Part shown: one piece after another, positions 42,872 through 55,143 of the stretch | Numbering within the stretch: position 1 is the first letter of the stretch | Layout: each line of letters begins with the position of its first letter | Source: Heracleum sosnowskyi | Taxonomy: Eukaryota > Streptophyta > Magnoliopsida > Apiales > Apiaceae | Direction: 5' to 3' | Assembly: GCA_030848705.1 (NCBI GenBank) | Contig: JAUIZM010000012.1 | Span: forward strand, 6,512,679-6,576,678 | DNA: 64,000 nt | Translations under genes and position numbers: made by a program | Notes under the pieces: model-generated | Seen by the model: the letters and a program-made list of their open reading frames with translations, nothing else | Database searches by the model: none | What the model was told of the DNA's origin: nothing

Positions 42872-44417
42872 ATGCATTTTTATCTCAAACAGAGCCCAAG
42901 AAAGTGGAAGAAGCTCTTCAAGATGCTAACTGGATAACAGCAATGTAAGAGGAGTTGAATGAATTTGAGAGGAATGAAGTCTGGACACTTGTACCAAGAC
43001 CAAAGAACATATCTATTGTTGGTACAAAGTGGGTTTTCAGAAACAAAACAGACAGTGATGGAGTGATTACAAGGAATCAGGCTAGACTTGTGGCTAAAGG
43101 CTATTCACAGCAGAAGGAATTGACTATGATGAAACCTTTGCTCCAGTTGCTAGATTGGAGGCAATAAGGATTTTTCTGGCCTATGCTGCTCACAAGAAGT
43201 TTAAAGTCTTTCAGATGGATGTGAAAAGTGCTTTTTTCAATGGGAAACTTGAAGAAAAAGTGTTTGTTGAACAACCTCCAGGATTTGTAGATCCTAAGCA
43301 TCCAGATTATGTCTACAGGCTTGACAAGGCATTATATGGACTAAAGCAGGCACCTAGAGCATGGTATGAAACTCTGGCTCAATTTCTTTTAGAAAGTGGG
43401 TTCACTAGAGGTACAATTGACAAAACCTTGTTCTATTTTAATTCTGGTGATGATTTGCTGTTAGTTCAAATTTATGTAGATGATATAATTTTTGGGTCTA
43501 CTAATGATAAACTCTGTAAGAAGTTTGCAAAGCTTATGCAGTCAAGGTACCAAATGAGCATGATGGGAGAGCTTAGTTATTTTCTAGGCTTACAGGTCAA
43601 GCAAACAGATGATGGGATTTTTATCAATCAAGCAAAATATACCAGAAATCTTCTCAAGAAATTTGGTATGCTTGATAGTTCATCTGCCACAACTCCCATG
43701 GCTACTGCAACAAAGCTAGACAAAGACACAGGAGCCTCAGTAGATATGACAAACTACAGAGGAATGATAGGGTCTCTTCTTTATCTAACTACAAGTAGAC
43801 CAGATATCATGTATGCACCATGTCTTTGTGCAAGATTTCAAGCAGACCCCAGAGAGCCTCATCTAACAGCTGTGAAGAGAATTTTCAAATATCTCAAAGG
43901 AACCATAACTCTTGGTTTGTGGTATCCTAGAGAATCAGAGTTTAAATTAATTGGTTACTCTGATGCAGATTTTGCAGGCTGTAAGATAGACAGAAAAAGC
44001 ACCAGTGGAAGCTGTCAATTTATAGGTGACAGATTAGTTTCTTGGTATAGCAAGAAACAGAAATCAATTTCCACATCCACAGCAGAAGCAGAGTATATTG
44101 CTGCTGGTAGCTGTTGTGCACAGATTCTGTGGATGAAGAATCAGTTGCTGGATTATGGATTAAGGTACTTTAAAATACCTATTTTCTGTGATAATCAAAG
44201 TGCTATTGCTATGACAGGTAATCCAGTACAGCACTCCATGACCAAGCACATCAGCATAAGGTATCATTTTATCAGGGAACATGTGGAAGAAGGAAATATT
44301 GAGCTTCATTTTGTGTCTACAGACCAACAGCTTGCAGATATCTTCACCAAGCCTTTGAGTGAAGTTACCTTTACAAGACTGGTAAATGAACTTGGAATGG
44401 TCTCTGGTTTTGACTAG
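42872..44417 (+). pseudogene. pol: Copia C2 pol, RT and RNase H part
   Basis: It resumes the pol reading after the nested element (SQTEPKKVEEALQDANW). A TAA at 42946-42948 replaces the CAA seen in C1, and a frameshift lies near 43111-43118 (CAGCAGAAGGAATTG). From 43155 the RT and RNase H frame is open to 44417: QMDVKSAFFNGKLEEKVFVE, YVDDIIFG, KIDRKSTSGSCQFIG, FCDNQSAIAMTGNPVQH and ADIFTKPLSEV. The catalytic YVDD is kept. Confidence 0.9.
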
Positions 44418-45750
44418 AGATACTGGTTAGACTCAAAATCTATACTTCTGTGATTTGTTGCTCATGTTTCTTTGCATATGTTAACTGTCATTCATACCAG
44501 TTTGTCAAATTCTGTCAGTCATACTCTGTCAGTCATACTCTGTCAGTTAAACTCTGATGTTAAACTCTGATTGTGATTTTTTCTGAAACATATGAACCGA
44601 TGAAGAAAATTGTATGAAGCATGATTCTCAGTAAGTAATCATGAATCCTTCTGAGTGATATAAATTCTGATTTCAAAATGTGCAGAAATTTTACACAGCA
44701 TGATACTGTCTCTATATTTATAGCATCTCTTAGTTTATTGATCCTATACACTGAGTCTGTATTAGCTGTTTGCACTTTCTCTCATAAATTAATTGTGTTA
44801 TCTGATGAAATTCTAAACTCTGATAATTAGTTGCTAATATTTCACCCTCAAATCAAAAGATGCAAAAATATGCACAAATTCCTTTGAGATCATGTTGTGC
44901 CTAGGAAGACCCATGAACTTATTGTATGAAATAAGGGCTAAAATTTTTGATTTTTGGTGACTAGTGCCAACCACTGATTACTGGAAAAATAATTTAAAAA
45001 AAAAAACTAGAGGGGGTGAAAATAATAAATTTAAAGATATAGAGTTTAGATGCTATCAGATTTTGTTTTATACATGAGAGTTTGGGCAACCAGTTTTTAC
45101 TGATTTATTTTGTGGATTTTATGCACTTTGAGATGATCTAAATATTTATATTCAGTAAACTCTGCTAAGTCACACACAAATATTCACACCTGTACAGTTT
45201 GTGAAAAGAGTTTATGAATAAAGAAGGAGGATTGGTAAACACTGATGAACTGTGTACTCTAAGCCGAGGTAATTTAATTTTAATCTCTAATGATTAAAAT
45301 AAATTTTTTGTTTCAGACATATTATGCTTTTGAGAAACGACATTTGTTTTGAATTTTTAAAAAGAGTATGATTGGACAACAGTTAAAAAATGTATTAAAC
45401 AGAGGAGAGAGGTTGAGTGTCTAGGAAAGTGTAATAGGCGGTAATTATTGCTCTTTTTACTGCGCATGCGCATTGGAAACTGCTAATTACTGCTGTCAGT
45501 CATTGCATGTGTGCCACGTGTCCCACTCACACGTTTCACGGAGTAAGACAGTTGTGTGTATTGATTAGAAACTGTTCAGTTTTTAATTCTTTATTTTGTA
45601 TTAATATACAATACACATAACCGTTTGAACTTTTCACAACTTACTCCAATTCACACTTCACTGTCACACATACATTTTCACAAACACTCTTACTGCAAAT
45701 ACTCTCAAATATTCTCTAAGTCATTCTCTGCTTACTTCTAAATCGTACTA
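44418..45750 (+). other. Pol to env-like spacer of C2, with promoter-like signals
   Basis: AT-rich and without a gene. The start repeats CAAATTCTGTCAGTCATACT-like and AAACTCTGAT words (44505-44575). Nearer the env-like frame are a 12-bp palindrome TGCGCATGCGCA (45461-45472), a G-box/ABRE-like GCCACGTGTC (45513-45522), a TATA-like TATTAATATA (about 45598) and a C/A-rich leader up to the ATG at 45751. Confidence 0.75.
45461..45610 (+). promoter_or_regulatory. Candidate internal promoter for the C2 env-like frame
   Basis: Palindrome TGCGCATGCGCA, G-box GCCACGTGTC, then a TATA-like TATTAATATA about 80 bp downstream, followed by about 150 bp of leader-like DNA. The spacing suits a plant promoter; activity is inferred. 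Confidence 0.5.
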
Positions 45751-48700
45751 ATGGGTTCTACTACTTTTGTATCTTCTGGGCTTGAATTCGTTCCTAATAA
45801 TTATGCTGCTCCATTGGCTAATGCGAACGCACCGGAGGCGTTTCATTTGATGCAGAATTTTCTTGCCCAATCTTCAATTGGGCGTGCTCTTGTAGAACCA
45901 GAGAGGCTTTCTGGATTTCAAATCAAAAGCGTCTGGGAGACTGGTATCTATGATGATGGTGGTGATTCTGGAACACCATCTATTCTTTTTGAGTTTCAAG
46001 AAACAGAGTATGTCATTACTCCTGGAACAGTACGTGCTGCTATGGGCTTTGGTGAACATACTGCTTACACCATTGCAGTTGGTGATGCTGATTTGCTGAG
46101 GATGATGAGGGAGATAGGTTATAGTGGATCTTTGGCCAAGATAGGACAATTGAAGCGACCGTTCTTGAGGAAAGTGTAGAGTTTTTTCTTCGATTGTATA
46201 ACAAGAACGTTTGGGAAGAAGTGCACAAACTGGGATGCAATACCCATAGACAGTCTACAAATAGGGTATTCTCTTCTCTATGGTAATAATTTTGATTTTG
46301 GTAGACTTGTTTTAAGCAACATAGGAGAGAAAATGACTGAGAATAGGGGAGTAGTTTACTTTGCTAGATTCTGTCAGCTTTTATTTTATGCCTGTGTTAG
46401 TGGGGTAGATATTATTGATGCATATGTAATTCCATGTTTTAAACTACACAAGCGTATATTCTCTGATCTTGTGAACAAAGATGTGAAGAAGGTTAATGTA
46501 GGTGATCTCTTACTGTCTGCATTAGTGCAACAGTTTTTGGATGATTCTATCCAAGCAGAACCACAACCAGAACCAATAAACATTGAAGTTCCTCCATCTC
46601 CATCCCAACCAATTCGTACTGGTGGTAGAATCAAACACAGGGCTTTTAAACCTGAAAAGATTGTTAAGCTAGCTACTGAGGTTGGAGTCTCAAAATCTTC
46701 TGTGCCAAACTCTGTTGGTCCATCTAAGAAGAGCAGAGCAAAGAGACCACGGTCTGATGCTGAGGAAGATACTGAAACTCTACATCACAGAAGAAGAAGA
46801 ATGGTGGCTGACTATCTTTTTGATGAGTTAGATACTGAAGCTGTTCCTGAAGCTGAACAGAATGAAGCTCCTGATGTTGTTACTCAGGAGGCTGATGTCA
46901 ATGTTGAAGCTACTGTGCCTACAGAGGACAGAGTAAATGCTGATGTCAATGTTGAAGACAATGATGTTGTTAATGTCAGAGCAGATGCTGCAAATGCTGA
47001 TGTTGATAACTTTGTTGATAATTTGGACATGGATTTTGAAGCACATCCTGAAATCAGTGTTTGTGACACTGAGGATGTGGCAGCTGATCAAGCCACTCTA
47101 GTCCTTGATGAGTCTATGGGAACTCATACAGAGATTCTCTCTGTCACCAATCAAATTCTTGAAGTGGGAAATGAAGTTGATCAGGAAGCAAAATATGTCT
47201 CTTCTGAGAAGATTGTTGAAGCTGCTGTGGATAAGTTGAATGAAGCTACAGCAGAGAATCTGGATGAAGATATTCTTGTTGCAAACTCTGTTCAAAATGC
47301 TGTTCTAGCTGAAGAAGAAGTTGCTGAGGCAGTTAACTCTGAGAAAAATGAAGTTGTTGCAGAGCAAATTCATGATGAAGCTGCACAGTTAAACAATGAA
47401 GTTACTGCAGAGAATATGGTTGAAGAAGCTGCAAAGCCTTTAGCAGACAATGTTGTTGAAGACAGAGTAGTTTCTGACAGTAATGATCACACTCCTGTAA
47501 ATTCTGATCATGCAAACTCTGATGACCATGACTCAATACCTTTTCTAAGGGATCCTACTGCAGAGTCTGTCAAGGAAAGTCAAAATGCAACTGAAGCTCA
47601 TTATAGAGAGATGTATTATGCAAATTGGTCAGGAGCAGATTGTATTTTCTCTACTCAAAGGACTGCTGATTTTGTTGCTAAGTCTGCTAAAGAAATTTCA
47701 AATACTGAGCTGTTGACACATTTGAAGGCTACAATTGTTCAAGTTAAATCTTTGCACAATCGCTTTGATGAGACTCACAACGCTGTCATAGGCCTGAGGA
47801 ATGATATTGTTGCTAAGGATTTGGCCTTGAAGACTGATAGAGCTCAATTTTCCTCTATGATCAAGGATCAGGTAGAACTCAAGCAGAGATTAAGCAAAGT
47901 TGAGAGCAATCAAGATGTCATGTCTACAAAGATTGATTCTATTGCTGCATCTTTAGAATTGCTGACATCTGTACTTATTCCTGATGATGTCAAAAAGGGG
48001 GAGAGAGTTCCTAAAGACAAATACAAAAGGACTCAAACTCTGAGACGGAGGGATGATGCAACAGATGGTGGAAGCAAAGAATCAGAGAGAAGGTCAAAAT
48101 CTGTTCAAGAGCAAGGGAGACTTAGGTCAAACTCTGCTAAGCTGACAAACTCTGGTAGAATAAATTCTGGTGCTCAATCTTCTTCAAGACTTAAAAGTCT
48201 AGTGATTTCAGCTAATCCAATTACTGATGAAGAGATTGCTGCTAAGCTGTTTCTGGAAGAACATGGTGGTGAAGCCACAGTTGAAGATATGGATGCTGAA
48301 ATGCAAATTCTTGCTGAAGAGCATAAGAAGAATGTTGAAGCTGGAACTTATAAGAAAAAGGCTGTCAAGGCTCCTAGAAGAAAGGAACAAGGAATTTCTA
48401 TTAAAGAGAATGTGAACTCTCAACAGAGTTTACAATACTCAAGGAGGCCTGTTGGAGCAAGCACTGATAAGGGTAAAGGTAAATTGATTGAAGAACCTGA
48501 GTTATCAAAGAAGGCTCATTTAACCTCTGACATGGCTCAAGTTGAATCAAGACCTAATCAATCAACCACTGACGTTGCTCAAGTTGATAATTCTGTTAAA
48601 GTTGTGACAACCTCTGACACTGCTCAAGTTGTACAAACTCAATTGATATCTTCACAACTCCAAGGTATTTTTGGAAAACCAACTAGACATGAAACTCTGA

Positions 48701-49425
48701 AGCCAGGAAATGTGAATTTTCTTCAAACCAGATCAGTGTTAGGAAAGGAATCTTATGATAAATCTGGTTTGGGATCACATAGAGAGAAAAGAATAAATAA
48801 CAGTCCTTTAGATCATACATCACTGGCAGAACCTAGTGTTGGGGTAACTCAAGAAAGCCTTGACAAGTTAGAGTCTGTTCAGATGATCTATCACAAAGGA
48901 ATTAAAAAGGAGTTTCTGTTATACTTCATGGCTGATGGAAGAGTTTATAGAGTTGGAGAAGCTGACATTCATCTGAAGCTATGGGAAGAGTTGGAGTATG
49001 TTTTGTATTTGCTGAAAGTGAAAAATCAAAGTACTCATAATGCTGCTCAAGTTTTAAGAGAGAGAATGATGAAGTCTAAAGTTTTGTTTGGAGCCAGAAT
49101 TTCAAGTGCTTATATTCCTAAATATAGAGATGCTCATGGAAAGCTGGTTGAGATGAAGAGGAATAGTGCAAGGTTCAGAACTGCACTGGGAATAAGAGTC
49201 TTAGAGTTCAATCTAGAGTCTGATAAGTCTTTCTATATAAGACTTGGAAATGAGATGAATAAAAACAACATTTATTCTCTGAGGGCTGCTATATATCAAA
49301 CTGGTGAAAGAGATCCAGAATTTAAGGAGCTGAAAGAGAGTATGATTGCTGAGCTAGAAAGAGCTGAAAGAAGACTACTTACAGATTATCTCAGGACAGT
49401 GCCTGACATTGAAGAACTTAAGTAA
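45751..49425 (+). pseudogene. Copia C2 env-like frame with one in-frame stop
   Basis: A single frame of about 1225 codons, interrupted only by TAG at 46177-46179. C3 has tryptophan at this place (EWNFFFD), so a TGG to TAG change is the likely cause. N-terminal conserved region: QNFLAQSSIGRALVEPERLS, GYSLLYGNNFDFGR, ENRGVVYFARFCQLLF. The middle (about residues 360-600) is acidic, with N/V/D/E repeats (VNADVNVEDNDVVNV). A coiled coil lies near 640-740 and an ordered C-terminal region of about 180 residues ends it. I see no signal peptide or convincing membrane span. It is homologous in place and order to the C1 frame at 20132-23938. The C-rich leader upstream suggests its own transcript. Confidence 0.87.
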
Positions 49426-49570
49426 AGGCTGACTGTAAGTTTTTAAAGTTTTCTGTTCTAAGTAAAAGTTAAACTCTGTTATGTTATAAACACTGCATTT
49501 GTTATATGTTTTGACATCATCAATTATCTTTTAACTTGTACATTTTTATTATGCACAAGTTGGGGGAGAT
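49426..49570 (+). other. 3' untranslated region and polypurine tract of C2
   Basis: Short AT-rich tail ending in TTGGGGGAGAT directly before the 3' LTR. Confidence 0.85.
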
Positions 49571-50064
49571 TGTTAGATATAATTGCTGATGATTGTTTAT
49601 CAGTGTTTAAGCAACAGGTACTTATCAGAGTTTATACTAGAAGCCAGTCAGAGTTTGTTAAAGTCTGACGGGGTAAGAGTTTATTTAGCTGTCGGTGCAT
49701 ACTTGAAGATTCTAGAAGCAATATATCTTGAAGATGGAAAGAAGCAAGATATATTGAGATAGCTAAAGAAACGAGACAGAAGACAGAAGCAATCCTAAAT
49801 TGATATAAATTGTATAGCTGATTTATAGGAATATCAATTAGAGATTGATTATGTAACTGTGTATTATATAAACACAGATAGGTTAACCCTAAAAGGAATG
49901 CGAATACTGAATACATTATTCTTGTAACCTAGCAGCTCTCTGTGATATTTTACATCACTGAGAGAAGAGTTATATAATATAATCCAGTTTATTGTTCATA
50001 AACAATGTTCTTGATTGTTATTCTCATACATATATTGATTATATATTGTGTATTCGGCCTAACA
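49571..50064 (+). repeat. 3' LTR of Copia C2 (494 bp)
   Basis: It matches 31242-31724 with about five substitutions and an 11-bp insertion near the end (a repeated TATATTGAT word). The CCAGT duplication follows. Confidence 0.95.
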
Positions 50065-50069
50065 CCAGT

Positions 50070-50837
50070 TCTCAATCAATATTCGAGAATTTAACTGCAT
50101 CATGCAGCCGATCGATCAAATCACCGATCCTTGGCAGGGGTATTCATTCTTAACAATTAGCCTATTTAGTTCTCGATACTCTATGCATAACCTCATGCTG
50201 TCGTCCTTTTTTTCTTCACCAATAACACGGGTGCATCCCACGGTGACGCACTTGGTCTTATCATTCCTTCCCCTAACAATTTCTACAATTGAGCGACTAA
50301 TTTCTTCATCTCGACTGGAGCTAGTCGGTACGGGGCCTTCGATGCTGGCGCCGTTCTTGGAGTTAATTCTATATCAACTCTACTCCTCTATCGGGTGGTA
50401 ACCCTGGGAGATCTTTTTGGAAATACATCCTCAAATTCGTTGATGACGGGGATATTCCGCATACTAGGTGCTTCCCATTTCGTATCCATCACAGTCGCTA
50501 AACAAGTTTCATCTTCTTGGAGGTCAAACGTTTCCTCGTCCGACAATCTGAATTCTTACTTCCTTTCTTTCTCCATCTATTCGCGTTTTATACTCTATTT
50601 TCTTTATACCCATTCCTTTCCCAATCGTTTTGAACACTTCGTTATTCTGAATTCGCATAAGGTGAAACAAACCTTGGCAATTTCCGTAAACTTCGATTCA
50701 TAGTTGTCGTACTCATTTATCTTGGCTCTCAGCTTCAACACTCTCCTTTTTCCAAATACTAAGGAAAATACTTGCATGGTACCAAGAATACTTCAAGCAA
50801 CAGAACGCTTTGAAAACTTGCATCTATTAATATATGC
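50070..50837 (-). pseudogene. pol: Degenerate Gypsy internal domain, unit A, 5' half
   Basis: Minus-strand RT N-terminus, then a short gag-like end (EYDNYESKFTEIA) near 50640-50720. Protease and most of gag are missing, so the family was internally deleted before it was duplicated. It joins 31236 once C2 is discounted. It meets LTR sequence of unit B at about 50838. Confidence 0.75.
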
Positions 50838-52869
50838 ATACATCAGAATATGGTACTTTAAAATACAGCATGGAATGAGAAAACTTGCATGGAAATCCCG
50901 AAGTAGCAATAAGTCTCAGGTTGGTCCAGTAATCTAGAATCAACACAAGGTTCAAGATTAATAACTTAAACGCTTTCACCATCCTAAATATATACTAACT
51001 CAAGTACAAGTCCATTTTCAAGTTAACTCCTTAAGATCCTCTACTCGAGCATGCTCGCTCACGCATTTTTATAAAATTGAGATTTAATCTTTTTAGCACG
51101 AAATATTTTCGAGGGTCTTCCTAAACATACCTCTCATGTTATCACAAAGTTTCACATTCCAATAAGTCGCTTAAGGGGTTTGATCATTGCCTCAAAGTTG
51201 GCTAAGTGGTATAGTTCGGTTTCTCGAAACATCCTTAATTAAAACACTCGTTTCTCCTAAACCGTAAATCGGATTCACATGATCTTCGCACCAAAACGAA
51301 CCTTGAAACAAGACCTACACTATACTAGGCAGTGGTGACCTTGGACAGAAGTCCTTATGTTCGAATATCACAAACAAAACAGGGTTAAGGAAAAATCGGG
51401 CATTATAACGGCTATGTTTTAACGATTCCAAAGTTTAATCATAAACTTTACATAATCAACCAAACCAAATCACCAAGTCAAATCCTCAACATCATTACTA
51501 ATCCATAATCATCATCAATCAGTCAAAACCAACATCTACTTGCTTATCATCAAAACAACATCAAACTTTCATCAAAATCACTTAATCATCCTTATAATCA
51601 AACTAACTAAACTATACTTAAAACTAACCATATAAATCAATTTGTAACCAAGGTTTTCAAGAGTTTATACCTTCCTTGATGCTTCATATACACTAACAAT
51701 GGCTTATAATCCTTCCTTGAGCTTTGAACAAACCTTAACAAGCTTAATCCTTAAGAAACAAAATCAAGAATCATGAAAAGTTACTATTCATCCTCATCTT
51801 GTAAAATCCATAACAAATCGAAAAATAAGAGTTCGGTGCTAATATTTTTACCAGACCTTGTGCTCTTCATAAGATTTCTTTTGAGTTATAGATCATCAAA
51901 TTTAAAGCTTCCTAGCTAGGGTTTTGAGCTCCATCTTTCCGCTGGACAGAAACTGGACAGTTTGGGTTCTCCAACTTGGGGAAGGGATTTGGCTAGGCTA
52001 CACTCCTTTTTTGACCATGAAATTTTGAACGAATGTTATCCATGGAGTGGAGAAGCTATGGTTAAAATTTGGTGATTTTAGGACAAGTAGATTTGGAGTT
52101 ATGAATTTTTCTTTGCTCCTTATGCAAGCTGAGCAGAAATCTGGAATGGAAATGGGGAGAGTTTTTCTTTTTCTTTTTGCCTTGGTTGATTGATAATTGT
52201 GTGATATTTTGCAGCTAAAGGGGATGAGTCATTGCCTTTGTTGCTTAGTCATAGGACACATGTCAAACATGCAAGGTTTTGGAATAAAGTAGCTTTATTG
52301 GTTTGCTTTACTGGTTCGTTCTCTTTCACACGGATGATACAAATGTCGCATCCCTCGAATTAATCTTGTTACATGTTACTTCCATGTCTATATTTAATCC
52401 TGTAAATGTCGCGTTGTTCCGTCACCGCTTAATCTCGTATTTAAATCGATTCGTGTCTCGTTGTTCGGTTATGGCTTAATCTTGATGAACGTTCGCAGGG
52501 ATTTCTTAAGTGTTCTATCGAAGTAGTTTACCGTAAACGTTCTTGATATCTTAATACCTTTAATAAATCCATATCCATGGAATTGATAATATAAAATCCT
52601 CCAATATATTTAAATAATGATTAATCCATCAGTAATAGGTGAAATTTCGGAGAAAACAGAAAATGCTCTTTTTCTGATTCTGACAGCTTTTGCATTCCTT
52701 CATTTTCATAGTAGATCACTAATACGACTTCGAAAGTTCATTATCCCGACTCGTACATAGGGTGGTCTGAAAATCTTTCTCGGTTCAGAAATTTACTATT
52801 CATCAGGATTTTTTTACTATTCATCAAATAAAAAAAAAATAACTAAGTCCAAAATTTGGGGTTATTACA
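50838..52869 (-). mobile_element. Partial Gypsy LTR, unit B
   Basis: Similar to about 27740-29765 over its whole length. It ends at 52869 in GGGGTTATTACA, next to a PPT. The remaining ~2.7 kb of LTR present at the other copy is absent. No gene. Confidence 0.8.
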
Positions 52870-55143
52870 GTCGCCCCTCCTTAAAAGGATTCCGTCCCGG
52901 AATCTAAGAAAATAGTCGAGGTTACTCTTTCAATATAGTAATCTCCAGTTCCCAGGTTGACTCTTCAACCCTCTGGTCTCATTACAACTCTTACTCATTC
53001 CGGTCTGTGATATCTATCGGACGCTTTATATAAGCCAACTCTGGCTATGTTCATATACACCCATTTTCTATCAACATTCGATTATTCTTGCAATCGGCGG
53101 TACAACACTTACCGTAACTCCGGTTCTCTGAAAGGTTTCTTCTGGTCGGTCCGTCGGTCTACGGATCCTATGTAGTGCTCGCACTCAATCTCGTTGCCAA
53201 ACATGTTTGGAAAACTCCTCCCGAATCGGGAATTCAATCATTGGTTCTTATCTGACACGATGGTGACTGGAACTCCACATCACCCAACTATCTCTTTCGT
53301 AACTCTTCGGTTAATGATCTCTTACTGATAACAAAATATGAGTAGACTCATTTGATCCATCAATTATAGCTCAATTGACGTCATAGCCCGACTTGATTCT
53401 TGTTGATCCTATCACATAATCCATTATAGTAAAATTACATTCCTAATCAGGAATCTCTATTAACTGTGATAGTCAACTAGGTCTTTGTTCTGCCTTCATT
53501 TTCTGACATATCCAATATTTGTTTACCAATCGATAAATACTTTTATTTATCCGACCACTTATAACATTTCCTTAACTTTCTTTACCTTTTTGTACTCTCG
53601 GTGTAACTGTCTCTTTATGACATATCTTTATTCCTTAATTCGTTCTGGCTCATTCAGGACCTTTAAATAATCCTTTATGTTCTCGTGACTTCAAACTTCA
53701 TCCTTTCATTTCTTCTTATTAGTCATTCCGAAGATTTAGCATCTTTCATTTCTTGAACATTTGGAATCCCAACTTGGTAAAATATACCTTATGATTCCTG
53801 GAAAATTTTCTCACATTTCTCGATCCATTCAACTTTTTCAGTCTTTCGAGTAAGTCTGGTCAGTGGGGCTGCTATCTTAGCAAAATCTTGTACACATCTT
53901 CGGAAATATCCGACTAAATCCACAAAATTACTCACCTCAGTTAGTGTGGTTGGTCTTTCCTAGTTTGAAACGTCTCCTATCTTTGCAGGGTCAACCAGTA
54001 CTCCTTTATTGTTGACCACATGTCCTAAAATTGTACTTCCTTTAACCAAAATTCGCACTTTGAGAACTTGGCATATAACTTTTCTCTCCTCAGTGCTTCT
54101 AACACGATCCTCAAATGTTCTGCATGTTCTTCCTCGGTCTTAGAGGTAAACCTAAATATTGCCGATGTCACTATGACATACTTATCCAAATACTTCTTGA
54201 AAAGTCAATTCAGCACGTCCATGAAAGCTGCAAGGGCATTCGTCAGCCCAAACGACATTACTAAAAACTCGTAGTGTCCATACTTGGTACGAAACGCAGT
54301 CTTGGGTACGTCCTCAGGTTTAATATTCAACTGGTGGTATCCCGTTCTCAAATAAATCTTCGAGAACTTAACTGCACCATGCAACCGATCGAACAAATCA
54401 CCGATTCTTGGCAGGGGTATTCATTCTTAATAGTTAGCCTATTTAGCTCTCGATACGCTATGCACAGCCTCATGCTGCCGTCCTTTTTCTTCACCAATAA
54501 CACGGGTGCATCCCACGGTGACGCACTTGGTCTTATCATTCCTTCCCATAACAATTTCTACAATTGAGCGACTAATTTCTTCATCTCGACTGGAGCTAGT
54601 CAGTACGGGGCCTTCAAAACTGGCGCCGTTATTGGAGCTAATTCTATACCAGACTTTATTTCTCTATCGGGTGGTAACCCCGGAAGATCTTTTTTTTTTT
54701 TTTGGAAATACATCCTCGAATTCGTTGATGACGGGGATATTCTGCATACTAGGTGCTTCCCGTTTCGTATCCATCACAGTCGCTAAACAAGTTTCATCTT
54801 CTTGGAGGTCAAATGTTTCCTCGTCCGACAATCTGAATTCTTACTTCCTTTCTTTCTCAATCTATTCGCGTTTCATACTCTATTTTCTTTATGCCCATTT
54901 CTTTCTCGTCCACTTTGCTTCCATTTCTATCATAGTCGTTTCATTAACCAAGGTAACATAATCAGTCGTTTCGAACACCTCGTTATTCTGAATTCGCATC
55001 ATGCGAAACAAACCTTGGCAATTTCCGTAAACCTCGATTCATAGTTGTCGTACTCATTTATCTTGGCTCTCAGCTTCAACACTCTCCTTTTTCCAAATAC
55101 TAAGGAAAATACTTGCATGGTACCAAGAATACTTCAAGCAACA
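52870..55143 (-). pseudogene. pol: Degenerate Gypsy internal domain, unit B
   Basis: The same order as unit A: decayed integrase end, RT/RNase H link, RT (GYHQLNIKPEDVPKTAFRTK at 54205-54396; WDAPVLLVKKKDGSMRLCIA at 54348-54554), then the gag-like fragment and the shared stop point ending in CTTCAAGCAACAGAA. The RT catalytic region carries the same damage as unit A. Unit A differs at roughly 6% of positions by eye. Confidence 0.8.

Larger units (their letters stand above)
31242..50064 (+). mobile_element. Copia C2, Sirevirus-type LTR retrotransposon, decayed
   Basis: It has LTRs, an initiator-Met PBS, gag, pol, an env-like frame, a PPT and a CCAGT duplication. It inserted into the Gypsy pol of unit A. 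A 7242-bp Athila/Tat-like element is nested in its pol. Gag is frameshifted, pol has lost most of its integrase core and has a stop and a frameshift, and env-like has one in-frame stop, so it cannot move by itself. The LTRs differ by about five bases plus one 11-bp indel by eye. Confidence 0.95.

Noticed and set aside
46170..46335. A frameshift splitting the C2 env-like gene in two
   Set aside because: Both parts are in the same frame; only one TAG separates them, so it is a nonsense change.
50838..52869. A true 5' LTR of one long Gypsy element
   Set aside because: It lacks the LTR 3' end and a PBS, and it joins a gag-RT deletion product shared with the other unit; tandem duplication explains it better.
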